From positions 495,590 through 559,589 of the forward strand of contig JADCRB010000008.1 in the NCBI GenBank assembly GCA_021464245.1: 64,000 bases of DNA. The letters run 5' to 3'. This document shows positions 44,904-58,040 of the stretch, one piece after another (position 1 is the stretch's first letter; each line of letters begins with the position of its first letter). The position numbers and the translations under genes are program-made. The DNA comes from Carallia brachiata (taxonomy: Eukaryota; Streptophyta; Magnoliopsida; Malpighiales; Rhizophoraceae). The notes under the pieces are model-generated. The model ran no database searches. It worked only from the letters and a program-made list of their open reading frames with translations, and was not told the DNA's origin.

Positions 44904-45259
44904 TTAATATATAAAAGTATTATTAATTTTATTTAAATTAATAAATTTAGTATTAATTTTAAAAAAATAATAAATTTAGTATCCATTTTACTTAAAGTAA
45001 CAAATTTAACACATAATAATTTTATATAAACATAATTTATCAGTTTCGATAATAGATTTATAAAAGTATATCTATTTCAATAATATGATAATTATATAAA
45101 TTAGTATCATATCATTAAAATAAATAAATTTTATTTAAGAAATTTCACAATGTACTATATTTGTTATTTTAGTTAAACTTAGTGTTAGATTTGTTATTTT
45201 TTAAAATTAATGTAAGATTTGATTTTTTAAGTAAAATTAGTGATATTTTTATATATTAA
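44904..45259. mobile_element. palindromic MITE-like element
   Basis: The left end starts TTAATATATAAAAGTATTAT and the right end is its imperfect reverse complement (ATATTTTTATATATTAA). The similarity extends about 110 bases inward on both sides (AATTTAGTATTAATTTTAAA against TTTAAAATTAATGTAAGATT). It is AT-rich, about 356 bp long and has no open frame, all typical of a non-autonomous foldback or MITE element. TTAA at the ends may be part of the target site. Confidence 0.65.
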
Positions 45260-46481
45260 CCTAAAGAAAATTGATAATTTTTATAATAAGATTAATTATA
45301 TTTATAATGTTTAAATAATAATTTTTTAATTTTTTTGTAAAAATTATCAATTTTATTGTAAAAATAAAAAAATTATCAATTTTAATTTTTTTAAAACGTA
45401 TCCAAGTAGTCTTTTTTTTTTTTTGGATTGGAGGAGGAGTAGTCTTGTTCGATAAATAATGTTTCTTAAATTACGATTTTCGTATTTTATGGACCCAACC
45501 CAAAGTATGGGCTCAATTTTAATTGACAAATAGGAAATTCATAACAAGCATTCTAATAAATTATGAATTAGCAAATTTTTTTTTTTTTATATTACCAAAC
45601 AATCACTTATTCAAAAATTTGGCATAATTTTGACTTTTATATGTTTCACCACCTTAGCTTAATCGAGGTGGTGTTGGAAATTTTGTCCCAACAAATTCCC
45701 CTCACCACCAAAATTCTCTACATTTATGGAAAATACACCACCAATCATTACATGTGTTAAAAAAAAAAAAAAAAATTCACCCTAGGTACCCACCTCCCGG
45801 CCCCAACCGGTGAAGCTTCCGGCCCATGGTGCATTTAGTCACGTACGACTGTGACAATGATCTGGGTGCTTTATTGGGACGCATCCGCTCGGCTCCCCTT
45901 TATTTCTCATTGTTGACTGCCTTTACGATGCAATATCTTCATAGTGCCTCCCAATCAACCAAGCAAAAGATCACCGACGCAACAACACCTTTTATTGCTA
46001 TGTGCATCAATTATAACCATAATTTTAAAATTAGACTGACCTAGTGGATTTTATCAAATCGATTATTTGAAATATAAATTGATCTATAATTTGGTTTAAT
46101 AAGAAAGTAATTCAGAGAAAATTGTTCAGTTCGATTAACCTAAATGGTTAGACTGGTTCAATAAAACGGTCGTATCAATACTAAAAATTCATTTTTTCCC
46201 CAAAATTTGAATGTAATTATATTATTTTATAAAAAAAGCTTATAGATATATACTTAAATATTATCGTAATAAGATTTTATTTATTTTATATGATATAAAA
46301 ATGCTATTTATTTTTATTTTTAAAAATAGACCTGTCAATCCTTTAGACCGTCAATCCAGTAAAATGAACCACAAACTGGATTCAGATCCACCCAAGTTTA
46401 AAAACTTGGATCATAACATGCGATAAAAAATGACAATGGGACTAGCAATATATATATATATATATAAAAGTCACACAGTTA

Positions 46482-46990
46482 ATGATCAGTTCTAGCATTC
46501 AGTTTTCAGAGGAAGCTCAGCCTACATCATTTTGGCTTGGATGGTGGAATCCACCTCCTCAAGGTTTTGTGAAGCTTAATACGGATGACAGCTCCCAGAG
46601 GAATCTCAGAAGAGCAGGGTTTGAAGGATTATTGCAGAATGAGTTCGAGGTTTGGAAGGGTGGTTTTATGAATTTGACGAGTCTTGGTACAAACATAGTG
46701 GCGGAGCATATGAGCATTTGCCGTAGGTTGGAGCTTTGCTGAGATATCGATTATCTTCGTTTCTTGAGTCCAATTCTTTTGAAACATTATATCTAATTTG
46801 TGAAAAGATGGATACGTATCATCCTCTATCTGTGTTGCTTAATGACATTTGGAATCTCTTCAAATGAGCTTGGTAGGTTGAGCTGCAACACATGTTGCAG
46901 GAGGGGAACTCGTATGGTATGTCAATTATCCAGCTAAATTGGGTGCGTCTCTTTTGCGACGGCCTTCGGTGGGGTTGCTGCTTCTCTTTG
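46482..46990 (+). pseudogene. LINE relic: RNase H-like domain of a non-LTR retroelement
   Basis: The frame opens with WWNPPPQGFVKLNTDDSS, a variant of the W-x-PP-x-G-W-x-K-LNTDGS signature at the start of the RVT_3 RNase H-like domain. It runs to RRLELC and a stop. In shifted frames the domain continues: FLESNSFETLYLI (family LESDSLEAVxLI), YHPLSVLLNDIWNL, and ELQHMLQEGNS (family HVYREGNRVAD). The catalytic Asp of NTDG is present but the rest is frameshifted. No reverse transcriptase or endonuclease part was found, so this is a 5'-truncated dead copy. Confidence 0.75.
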
Positions 46991-48750
46991 AGGCTGACAG
47001 AATTGAATTTCTATGTTAGGAGTTATATATATATATCTATATATTGTTTAATTTTGGCTTTTCAGTCCATACGTTCTCAAAACAAGAGCTTAACTTTATA
47101 TAATATCTTTTCTTTAAATTTTAATTATTAAATAATCTATATTATTTTATTCTTATTTTATTATTATTTAAATGTTATTTAAATATTATTTATATTGCTC
47201 TGTTAGCGTAACAAAGTGCAAGTAAAAACTTGACATCATGCCCCTGTTTTGATTTGTTATTAGAAAAGAAAGCGAAAGAAAACTGATGAAATCAATGCAA
47301 AATCACTTGTTTGAATTTCGTGAGAATCTGATTGGAAAAGTAAAATCATTAAAAACGAAGAAGTGTCAAAAGCCAATAAAAAAAATTAAAATACTACAAT
47401 GATTAAAATAATTCTAATATTATCTATTTAATTTTAACTTATTATTCGTTTATTTATAAGGATATTTTGTAATTTTATATATACATTATTTTATAACTTT
47501 TTTATATAATCCAAATACAAAATTTTATTTTATTATTAATTTTTCACAACTTCTTTCTCACAATTTTCAATCTTACAATTTTCTTTCTTACTAAAATCTC
47601 ACAATCTAAACAAATCATTAACCTTCTTACCTTATTTTATTCAAGTACCTCTTCGATTCTAACAACATTAGAGTCTACGCCGTGAGTTTGTAATTCAAAT
47701 GACATTGACAACATCCCAATAAGTGAGAGGTTAAGAGTTCAAACTTTCGACCTTTTTAATTATTTTCTTCCAATCAGTTAGTCTAAATCTAAAAAGTTCA
47801 AAAAAAAAAAATTAGAGTCTAGTCTTACCTTTTGTTTGGAAAAGATAAAGGGAGAGACATATGAAATGAATGAAAGTAAGATGAATGAATGTTAGAAGAG
47901 ATGAACATATTTCATCATTATTTTATTTGAGAAAGGATAATATGAGAAAAAAAATTAAAAATATTGTGTTTTAGAATGAGTGGAAAGTAAGAAAAAATAA
48001 TACATATGTGTTGTAATAATTTTTATTCTTAAAAAGTAACAATTTAAAATTATAAAATAGGAAAAAATGATACATTTAATATAGAAAACAACAAAAAAAA
48101 AAAAAAAAAGGGGGCTGCTGACCCCAACCATGTAATTCCCTCCATATTTAAGCGAAATTGCTTTTGAGTAGGAATGATAACGGGGATAGGGATGGAAATG
48201 ACATCTCCATTCTTCCTCTCTATTAGAAGATCCATTTGTTAACTCAGTAACACAACAATGTAAAACTTATAACTTTTAAAAAAACGTTAATCATTGTAAG
48301 CTATAAATCTAATTAAATGAAGAACAATATTTGGTTCATTGGTGTTAATATCTTCGTTCAAATAGAATTGCTATTTCATCCATAACTTTAATCATACCAC
48401 CTTCATAATAAAAAAATAAATAAAATTCAACAAAAAAATATATAAGATAAATGAAGTTTAGACTAAACTTAAAGATATATATTTGTAAAAATAAATGTTC
48501 ACGTTAGATTCAAAGACAAACTAGAAAAAGAAAAAAAATGGAAAAATGCATTAGATATGTTATATGTGTCTATGATTCAACAACCTATTAAAATCATGTC
48601 ATAAATGAGGAAAGTGCCTAGTTTTAATTAGCTTTATATAGATTTTACAGACATTCTTTCCTCTCAAAGAAAGGCTTTTAAAGTTTCCTTAAATTGTCAA
48701 GAACGCGGAATACAAGCGTAGCCTCGTCTAGACTGTAGTCAACTTTAGTG
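46991..48750. other. AT-rich spacer with possible MITE debris
   Basis: No genes. The stretch 47,245-47,620 begins GTTTTGATTTGTTATTAG and ends AATCTAAACAAATCATTAAC, weakly inverted, so it may be a short element. A region of ATGAATGA and GAAAGTAAG words lies at about 47,850-47,960. The poly-A tract at about 48,091-48,110 is followed by GGGGG. Confidence 0.35.
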
Positions 48751-49009
48751 GTATGGTTGGATTATTGAAAAATTGTGAAAAAATAAAATTATTTAGATTT
48801 ATGAGAAAGTTATGAGAAATAAAATAATAAAAAAATAGTAATTTGTGAGAGAAAAAATTATGAGAAAAATTAGTAGTTTAGATTGATAAAAAAATTGTGA
48901 GAAAAAATAAATAAAATAAATAATAATTTGTGAAAAAAAAATATGTAATTATAAATAATAAAAATTTCAAATTACATTTTTTTTAATTATTTTCTAACCA
49001 AAACAAACA
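48751..49009. mobile_element. probable short AT-rich MITE
   Basis: It starts TATGGTTGGATTATTGAAA and ends TTTCTAACCAAAACAAACAA, an imperfect inverted repeat. The interior carries repeats of AATTTGTGAGAGAAAAA type that resemble the element at 59.3 kb. No coding capacity. Confidence 0.35.
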
Positions 49010-49519
49010 AAGTAGTAGGGATCAACTTTCAAAGGTAAAGTTAAACATTCTGTGCGGTGTATCGGACTCATTGTAAATTTTTTTTTGATAAAAAAATTTA
49101 TGGGTGTGTTAATTATTATATTTATAAATTGATATCGATTGTAGTATTAATAAATTTAAAATTTAATAAAATATTTTTAATATTTAATTTCAAGAAATTG
49201 AGGTCAGCTCCTAAAAAAAAAAATCGAACCCACGTCGGAGAGAGAGAAAATCTACCAAGTTGCTACCATACTACTACTGATTTCGGTGGTATTCCCAAAC
49301 AGACTTGATTGAATATTTGTGAAAGTTGGGGACAAATTTGTCTTTTTATTTCGTCGGAATTTCTTTGTTTTGTCATTCTTCCTTGTCTAGCATTTTCTCC
49401 CAGTCCAAACAGGTAAATTCCTAAAGTGACCGGTGAGACTTAGACCCAACTCTCCCGAGTTGAGCCGACGGCGTCCCTTAGCTTTTTCCCTTTTCTCCGG
49501 TCATAGCTTTCCCGAGAAA

Positions 49520-52376
49520 ATGAACAACCAAAAAATTTTCCCACAATCCAAACAACCCCAACGGCCCAGCGCTCATCAAGCCTTATTGGCTACCCTACAA
49601 AACCACTGTGCTGGCTTTCTCCAAAACCTCTCCCAAAACCCTCTCTTCAATACTAATAATAATCCCTCATCCTTCCAAACCCATGTCCAAGCCTCTCTTC
49701 TCAGCCTTCATAGCCACACAAAGCACGCCATTGAATCCGCCATTTCTCGCTTCAACCCCAGTACTTCCGCCAGCCTCCTCCTCCTCCTCCTCCTCCGCCT
49801 CCTCCTCTAGAAACCCGGTTTGGGCTCGAATTCCCAACAACAACAATAACGACGCCCATTTGCGAGCTGGCTTGGGCATGTCGAACGAAGCCATTGAAGA
49901 GAGGCTGGGCGGAGTCCCCGTGTATGCTTTAAGCAATCCCAATGAAGAATTCGTTTTGATTTCTGGGGTTTCTTCGGGAAAGTCTGTTGGGTTGATTTGT
50001 TTCAAGAAGGAGGATGCGGAGGCTCTTCTTGACCAAATGAAGAGCATGGACCCTGCTATGAGAAAAGCCGGCTCTAAAGTCGTTGCTATTGCTTTGAACA
50101 AGGTTGGTTTTTTTTTTTTTTTTTTCGCGTATTGCCATCTGGGTTGTGTTGATTTGTGCCTTTTCTTTTGTTGGGGGTTGATTTTATGTTTTCTTGATTC
50201 GTTTTTCTTGGCAGGTTTTTCAACTAAAGGTTAATGGTGTGGCATTCAGATTGATACCGGAATGTTCCCAAGTAAAGAATGCGCTTATAGTAAGTTTTTG
50301 CCCTTCCTCCCAACTTTCTAACGTGGGAAAATTCGTTTATGGATCATTGGGAAATTGGAACAATGTTTTCTGAGTTTGCAATTTTGTCTGCTTTAGTTCT
50401 AGACAGCAATTTTGAAGTAGCTCCAAATCATATTCACCTTCATCTACACTATTTTGGGGCAATTTATGTGATATCTCTCTCTGCGCGTGTGTGTTTCTGA
50501 GTATCTGCTAAACAGAATCCTGCGGTGCCATTTTTCTGTATCAGTGTGAGAATTAAATGTTCTTAATCTTTAGTCTGCCTTGTCCTTTTGTTCTGTTGGC
50601 ATGAGAGCCTAGGATGTATGAATCTCTATAGCTTGTTTTCTATAAGTGTATCGTTTGGGCTGACTAAGCAATGGACAATGCACAAATGAAATGACTTGCC
50701 AGAGGATTTTATCGTCTCTACTGTCTTTGGTGAACACAGTATTTGCATAATTAGTGCTAGAGAAACCTTCAGATGGCAGGAGAATTCAATCATTTTGTCT
50801 TACATTGGGGTTTCTATTCCATAAATATAGCTAGGATTGAAATATTTTGGCGAGCATTTAGGCATGGAGAAATTAGGATCTGGCTATCAACTTTGCTATT
50901 TTCTAGTTGGCATTTAGGTATGAGCAGTGTAGTGTGGCTTGAATCTAAAACTAATACCAACTAATCTAATATAGATCTCACACGCTGGTCCTGCCTTTTA
51001 GAGGTATTCGGATCAAGCTCATAAGGGGTTTCTCGAGCTTCTTCAGATGTTGTGATCTGGTTCTTCTGTCATTGAGCTTCCAGATTCAAAGAGAAAGAAT
51101 CCAAGTCAATAAGTGCTTAATGTAGTAAACTAAGAATAACTCAATTTCTAGTAGCTTAAGTCTTAACAGCTTCTCTTATGGTACTATGATACTGCTGGGC
51201 TGAACCTTGTGGGTTATGAACTATTGCCAACAAGTCGTGTGTTTCTCTTGCCTTATTTTTCACATTTATCTCAAACCATACACTTTGCACTTGAAGCCTT
51301 AATCCTTTCCAATCACCTTATTCTACAAACAAGGCAATTGCTTACAACTCAACTCACCATTGGCATGGTTACTGCTCATTGTAGCTGTTTTTGTGGCACC
51401 ACAACATCGATGACATTTGTCTTTTCTAATCCACATTAGTTGTTTTTCCTCACTGGTATTGGTGCACTACCACCTCTGATTTCCCGTTGAACTATGGGTG
51501 CTTGAAATACCAATACATCAGAAATAAATGTGTGCTTCTTTCACATGTAGGTGAGGGAAAAAGCCGGTTTCACTGATGATGGCTTTTCTGGGGTTCCAGT
51601 TTTCCAGGTTCTTTTTTCTTTGATCTGGGTATGCATCTTGATACATTTTATTAAAGAAAAACTGTAGTTCAAATTTGGACCTGTTTAATGTTTGAGTTTC
51701 CAGTCAAAGAGCTTGGTGTTGAGAAGCCTAAACAAGAGCTATCGTCCGGTGTTCTTTAGAAAGGTAAGGAAAGGAAACAGGAAAATGTGGGGGAGAGAGA
51801 GAAAGAGAGATAGAAAGTAACAAAGAAAGAAACCTTTTGCTTAGTGTGTAATAATTATACTTTTGTTATATGTTGCGTTGCTAGGAGGATCTAGAAAAAT
51901 CTCTACAACGAGCTTCCCTTCAACAAAGGAAAATAAATCCTGCACTCAAGCAGGGAGATATTCAGGTATGGCCTTGCATACCACTTTCTTTCTTTTATGG
52001 AATTCATATCCCTTACATATATTTAATATTTTCCACTCCACCTTGTAGGTTGGTGTTTTTGAAGAAATAATCAAGTCCATGCAGGTAAGCAGGATCTATA
52101 TAGAACTTTTAGTTTTTGTGCTCTAGATTTGTCTTGAAAATGAAAGACAAGAACTGTTGATCATACGGTTGTTTGGGTTCATTTATTCCCAGCTCCAAAG
52201 TATCATTCCCTTTTCTCCCATCCTATGAGGTTAATAGGGAAAGTTGTAGATTCTAAAGGTAAAATATTAAAAGCATATACTTTTTGCAGGATGGTTCTAC
52301 TTCAACGTGGGACGATGTCGTCTTTATCCCTCCTGGGTTCGATGTCTCAACCGACCCCGGACAGACACAGTTCTAG
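49520..52376 (+). CDS. Tic22-like chloroplast import protein; frame break in exon 1
   Basis: Tic22 family proteins act in the chloroplast intermembrane space, passing precursors from Toc to Tic. The seven exons are 49520-50102, 50215-50289, 51551-51607, 51704-51763, 51885-51965, 52049-52084 and 52290-52376, all GT-AG. It matches the Arabidopsis TIC22-III type: MNNQKIFPQSKQPQRPSAHQ at the N terminus, AIEERLGGVPVYALSNPNEE, ALNK/VFQLKVNGVAFRLIPE, SYRPVFFRK/EDLEKSLQRA, NPALKQGDIQ and WDDVVFIPPGFDVST. The frame that carries the N terminus through RFNPSTSA and the frame that carries SSSRNPVWARI differ. Exon 1 is 583 nt, so one base is extra or two are missing within the TCC/CTC repeat at about 49,765-49,808. 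Otherwise intact, about 325 residues, slightly longer than the Arabidopsis form because of the Ser run. Confidence 0.9.
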
Positions 52377-55300
52377 GCAGCAGCAGATCGGTAGGTAACG
52401 GCTTTTTTGATGGTTAAATTTCTGGTGTATACACATGTTGAGCCATACGTAGGAAGTTACCATTGAAGGTTTTTGTACTTTGGATTAAAAGGCGAGTCAT
52501 TTTGTAATTGAAGTTAGATATAATAAATATTGTTTGAGCCATAAGACCGAACAAAACTGAACTGAGTTGAACTTCTTGGTTTGGCTTGATCATCGAGAAA
52601 TTTGCTTTCCCTAAGAGAAATACTGTTTTAATTTTTCGGAGTTTACCATACCGATGAAATCACCATTCTTGTGGTGATGATGGCAAATCACGTCGTCTCC
52701 TTGGGGGTTCGTCTTTCTTCATGCTTCATTGCCTTGACCTGTTAACGCAGTTGGTGTGTTGGGGCTTGATTGGCGATCGTAGAACTTTGTTAATGTTAAT
52801 TCAATGGGCTTACGGGCCCTTTCTTGGATAAACTCGTTGAAATGGAGCCTAAGCATAGATAAGTTTTTCAATAGTCATTGTTCGGACTTTCATGTAATGG
52901 GATCGTTGGTGAATGATTGGGTCAATGTTTGGTGGATGGGATGGGCCAAGATGGTTCCTTTGCAATTGTTCGGACTTCGTTAATGTTAATTCAATGGGCT
53001 TACGGGCCCTTTTTGGACTGTAGATAGGCCTGATGGGCCGACATCAACGAAGTTCATTCAGCATCCTTTTATGGCTTGGGCGACATGCATTTATTTCTGC
53101 GAGTTTATTCTGGGGTTCAACCTAAGCTCTTTTTTTTTTGTTTTTTTGTGTGTGTGTGTGTATATTGAAAATCCTTCTTATATGCATCACCCATGTATGG
53201 ATAGCTAAATTGTTACTTTTTTTTTTTTCCTTTTTGTATAAAAAATTTTGATCTAAAAATTTTGGATTGCCCTTTTCGGCCGATTCTTACCAGGCCTTGA
53301 ACCCTCGAACTAAATGATTGGGTTATTAACCGGTTCCCAATGCGATACGAAAAGGGGAGAACGGTCCAATTCAAACTTTTTGACCCATCAAAGTTGGGTG
53401 CCCATGCAACTAAATTGTGGGTCGGGTGGGTGGGGTGTGGGGTGATATGTTAACCCTTTTTCGCTGAGAAAATAGAAAAAATAAAACATATTTGAATTGG
53501 TTGTCTGCAGCAGTTGATTAATTGATATTATGTCAGGATGAAAGTTTAGGAATTTTATTTTTACCTCAAACAAATTCCTCCTTCTCTTGTTGTGATATGG
53601 ACTTTAACCCACTCTTAAGACCCAAAAATATATATATATATATATTTGAATTTTTTTTTTTTTGTGGTTTTCCTCTCATCACATCTCCTATGCTATTGAT
53701 CGGTTCAATTGGCGTAGAAATTAGCTATAAACCGCCAAATGCACGAGTTTTGTATTGTAGCCAATTTACAAGGCAAATGGGTTTTATAGTATGAGGGCCC
53801 TCTTGACACGGGCGTACGCGAGCATTTACCGGCGGTTTTTATCATTGATTATGCAATGTATTGAACAATCAATAATTACGATTTTTTTTATGGGCATGAG
53901 TTCTTATTGTGAACACTTTTCTTGCATCAACTCGCATCGACGCAACCCTTATACTAGTTATTATATGATATGACATGATAATTAACTAATAGGAAGTTGG
54001 CAATCAGATTATTCGAGGTGGTGGTTCAGTTGTAAGTCGACATATTTTCACATGTGAATCTTGAATTCGAACCTTTACACTTGTGCTCTCTATTGACTGA
54101 TATATGTTGGGGACCGTTTCAAGTATAAGGAGTGATGTGCAGTGTTGGGCTCAAGTTCGATCGTCGGGATTGTAGTGGTGGAGTCACGTTCAGCCTCATT
54201 GGTGTTTGAAAGGTGAGTCGGCCACTTGAAGTTATTGAATGATACTCAAATAAATGAGAGTTATTTCATTCCCGGTTTAAGGATCTGATAACTAATATGT
54301 CTAGTAAGATTTTTTTTTGGATAAAAAAAATTACAGTTGGCAATGAGGGAAAGCAATAATAAAAATGAAACAAAAACAAGATAGTAATAAAATTAGGTAG
54401 TAACATGATAATAATACAAAGCATAAATCTGTCAAATTGCGCTTAGTCCTATTTTTCAAAAAAAAAAAAAAAAAGTCACACAAATAAACAAAATTGGATG
54501 TAAAAAAAATTACATTGTCGTCTTCATGTTGCTACCAAGTTGCTCAATATATGTTCCTAGGTAGTGATATTCTAATAAAATATGGCATTTTGAGGAGCAA
54601 AGGAAACAAAAGGTAAAGTAAAGATAAAAGAAAAAATAAAAATTACGATCTCGCAAACAATACTTCTACACGATTAGCGTCAAGAAATCTTCTTTGGGCA
54701 CAGAAGGAGAGGTAAATACAATTTCAGACACAGTATTAGCGCCTGACTTCGCAAAGAAATCAGTACGAAACTTCGCTTAATAAAATATAGCAATTGCGTT
54801 ACAACGAAAACTAGCCAATTGCAGATCAAGACGACCACTGTCTATTATTAGTTTATCAGCATATTATTTTATGCTCTATAAAGAATTCAGGACTGCGACT
54901 GCAAATTGTTTTGGTTCAAAGTTCCCACAAACAATATCTTGATGTTACCAATTCTTTAATTGAGTTGTTCCCACAAACATTTAATCAAATTTAGATACCA
55001 TAGCGCCAACTTTTTGTCTGTTCATCTACTTTGTGGATAGCTAGAGGTTTACTCAAGTCATCATTCATCATTCATATAAGTTGCAATCTGCGATTTTGGA
55101 ATCTTCGGCATTAAAATACCAATGTGTCAATAAATAGCTTGCCCTCTTGAGTTCAAGTGAATTGACGTGAAAACAATAAATACCAACCAGAAGCTAGCCC
55201 TAGAGTGCAATTATGCACCACAACTGGACACAATTTAAAACGTTTTTATTTTAATTCATGACCCTTTACTTTGAAGAACAATTGTGACCTTTAATTAGGT

Positions 55301-55560
55301 ACCTTAGCCACACCTAAATATTCCTATAGTCAGCTTAATTATTTTGGTTTGTTGTATTATCAAGCATAGTTTAGTAGATACATCTTTACCGGTCAATAAT
55401 TCAAAAAAAAAAAATAAACATAAACAAGAGATAATGCAAAACTTGAATGACTTAAATTCAAAATAATTTGGAATCCAATAAATTTAAAATCCTAAAGAAC
55501 TTGCGACTCAATAGACCCAAAATCCCTTGTAACTAGTTTTACCTTTTGGGTACCTACACA
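52377..55560. other. gene-poor spacer downstream of Tic22
   Basis: AT-rich with short repeats and no convincing gene. Notable items are a direct repeat (52,789 and 52,979), an AT run at about 53,628-53,645, and a moderately GC-rich stretch at about 54,000-54,290. The last includes AATTCGAACC, which resembles a polymerase III B-box, so it could be a decayed dispersed repeat. Confidence 0.4.
52789..53015. repeat. 37-bp direct repeat, copies 190 bp apart
   Basis: TTAATGTTAATTCAATGGGC followed by TTACGGGCCCTTT occurs at 52,789-52,825 and again at 52,979-53,015, essentially identical. The sequence between is unrelated. Confidence 0.85.
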
Positions 55561-55565
55561 TCTCC

Positions 55566-55594
55566 ATTATTATTATTATTATTATTATTATTTT
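55566..55594. repeat. ATT trinucleotide microsatellite
   Basis: About nine perfect ATT units. Confidence 0.9.
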
Positions 55595-56150
55595 GCAATA
55601 TATTTTAAAGAATCGACTAAAATGTAGTCTCCTTATGTCACCGCATAAAGGACTTGAAAGTTATTGGCTGAAGTCCTTTTCTTCCATCACCCATTTTGTA
55701 AGCCGTGGCCCATGGCGTTTGCAAGCTAATGCTAATAGCGATGGCTGCTTTATCCGCCTCAATAATGCTCGGCATATGAATGATTAGGGTGCAATGCTTT
55801 ACTGAATTGTTCGGTTTTAGATAAGTGGCTCAGAATAATTAGAGGCTATTTAATGATGTTAACAGTATGTTAACATCAATAATGTAGTATCTTTCAATAG
55901 ACAATGACTTGTGCTACATATCGGCTCTATGGACATAAAAAGTCTATATGCGAAAATATTGATTAATCACCTTACCAACCACGATTAAACCATGTTTCCC
56001 TGCCAATCCAAAAGTTATAGAAGTAATTCTGTATCCTTTTCTACACCTTCAAGACCCAACTTGAATTGAAATAAGGAATTTTTTTCTTACTTCATGTACC
56101 CAAAAAATTTTCTCTGTAGGAGTCTAAAAATGAGCGTTGAGATACTCTAA

Positions 56151-56718
56151 AACACGGACACAGACATGAACAAGATAATACGGACACAGTATTATATAGA
56201 TACAGCGACATACTAATTTTAAAAATATTAGGACACAGATACGATTTGGACACGGCTATATATATATATATATAATTAAATTTATGAAATTTTTGTGTAT
56301 CATATATATTATTTTAAACAATTTTATAAATTTTATTCACTCAAAAATATATTTATATAATTATTAGAAGTTTTAGAAATTTTTTATTCAAATAATATAT
56401 CATAAGATTCTTTATTCTTTATTACAAAGTACTAAAATAGAGATATAAGATTTTGTAATCAATTTAATTTTTCTGTTAAAATTAAAAACAAGTTGAAATT
56501 TAAGCGTTTCAAAAGTTATGGACAATTGTTAGTATTAAATTATAATTTTTAAGAATTTTTCTTTTTTTTATTTATTAAAAATAATTATAAAAATATTTAG
56601 GCGTATCTGTAGCGTGTTGGACATTTGTGCTTCCCGTGTCCGAATTAAAAAAAAGATTTCAGCGGACATTTCTAACCGTGTCGAATACGTGTCTGCGTGT
56701 CCGCGTGTCCGACACGCA
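56151..56718. mobile_element. MITE-like element with CGGACAC / GTGTCCG ends
   Basis: The left end has AACACGGACACAGACATG and further CGGACAC copies. The right end has GTGTCTGCGTGTCCGCGTGT followed by CCGACACG, the inverse arrangement. The interior is AT-rich and non-coding, about 570 bp in all. Elements with clustered CGGACAC motifs at both ends are common dispersed repeats in dicot genomes; the superfamily is not determined here. Confidence 0.6.
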
Positions 56719-57092
56719 ATATGTTTATTTTTTAAAATGTCCGTACTTCATAGTCGAGATATATATCTGCCCCGATGGATGCATATGGACAAAAAAAATA
56801 TATATTTTGTTTTCCAATATTTTAGTTTGGATAATGATCGTGATCATAATTTATAACCCACCCACTGAAAATAATAAGCCAACAACGTATAAGAAGCATT
56901 CTTAAAGCATTCGAGCATAATTCGGAGGGCCACCAACTTCCTTTCAAAGAGAGAGCTTCAGGATGAGGTCGGTTCAAATTTTGACCCTCTTCAAAAAAAA
57001 CCCAATAGATTGATTTGAAGGCACTTCTTTTTTTTTTTTTTCTGATAACTAACTAATTAATTACTCATTATTTTTAATGTAAAAAAAAAAGA

Positions 57093-57340
57093 CATTCTTA
57101 TGGGAAAAAAGGGACAAAAACAGAGCTACTCTCCTTCACCGCCTAACTGAGCACATTCTCGAATTGTTGCTCTTTTTTTTATCTAATAACTAACAGACGA
57201 AGCTCAATATTTCAAATGTAAAAAATAAAAAAAAATAAAAAAAGAAAGCATTCTTATGGGCAAAAAGGACAAAAACGGAGCTACTTTCCTTCAACACCTA
57301 ACTGAGCATAATTTCCAGCTGTTGCTCTCAAATCAACTTA
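57093..57340. repeat. two tandem copies of a ~156-bp segment
   Basis: CATTCTTATGGG, a GGACAAAAAC block, GAGCTACT, CCTTCA, CCTAACTGAGCA and GTTGCTCT occur in the same order at 57,093-57,174 and 57,249-57,330. The TAACTAACNNA stretch before each is shared too. The short frame in the second copy is not a recognisable protein. Confidence 0.75.
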
Positions 57341-57525
57341 AAATGGATATGATGATTCTTGAGTCTATAATGGATGATGTTATTCTGGTACCAGCTACGT
57401 ACATTGAATTCAGCAATTCCTATTTTTCTTCATTCATTAAAGAGATCTAACGAGTCATTAAATATCACAAGTCCCAAAACTTTGCAAGTCTAGTTATGTC
57501 CGGTTGCTGTAAAAAAAAAAAAAAT

Positions 57526-57527
<2 letters not shown>

Positions 57528-57566
<39 letters not shown>
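57528..57566. repeat. AT dinucleotide microsatellite
   Basis: About 19 AT units, directly abutting the left end of the palindromic element at 57.57 kb. Confidence 0.9.
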
Positions 57567-57572
<6 letters not shown>

Positions 57573-58040
57573 AATATTATTACCTTTATATTTTTTTACA
57601 AAAATTGAGTACTATTTTTTAAAATTTATAAATATAACACAATTTAATTATTTTTTAATAAATCTAGTATAATTTTTAAAAATTAACAAATTTAGTACAA
57701 TTTAATTATTTTTTAACAAATTTAACACGCTGTCAATTAAAAATAATCGAATCTCCCACTATGCACATATGACATTTTGAGATTTTAAACTGTACTAAAT
57801 TTAGATATAGACGTTTCATATGTGTATACTAAGAAATTCAATTATTTTTAATTAGTTATTCTTAACTAACAGCGTGTTAGATTTGTTTGAAAATAATTGA
57901 ACTGTTCTAAATTTGTAAATTTTTAAAAATTGTGTTAAATTTGTTAGAAAATAACCAAACTGTACTAAATTCATAAATTTTTAAAAATCGTGTTAAATTT
58001 GTTAAAAAAATATAAAAGTAGTGATTTTTTTAAAAATTAA
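57567..58040. mobile_element. large palindromic MITE-like element
   Basis: Long imperfect inverted repeats: TTTATATTTTTTTACAAAAA and ACACGCTGTCAATTAAAAAT on the left match, inverted, ATAAAAGTAGTGATTTTTTT and the ATTTTTAATTAG...CAGCGTGTTA region on the right. The arms carry internal AAATTTGTTAxAAAATAA repeats and flank a short unique centre with CATATGACAT. No coding capacity. Size and structure fit a foldback or MITE element. Confidence 0.7.

Noticed and set aside
45826..46044. 72-codon plus frame starting VHLVTYDCDND
   Set aside because: No domain, no promoter or splice context; probably chance in a slightly GC-richer patch.
49667..50101. 144-codon frame antisense to Tic22 exon 1
   Set aside because: Glu-rich run is only the reverse of the TCC repeat.
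54004..54290. Possible tRNA-derived SINE (AATTCGAACC as B-box)
   Set aside because: No matching A-box at the right distance and no terminal poly-T or A tail, so not listed as a mobile element.
57256..57450. 64-codon frame in the duplicated 57-kb segment
   Set aside because: Only one of the two copies is open and no protein family fits.
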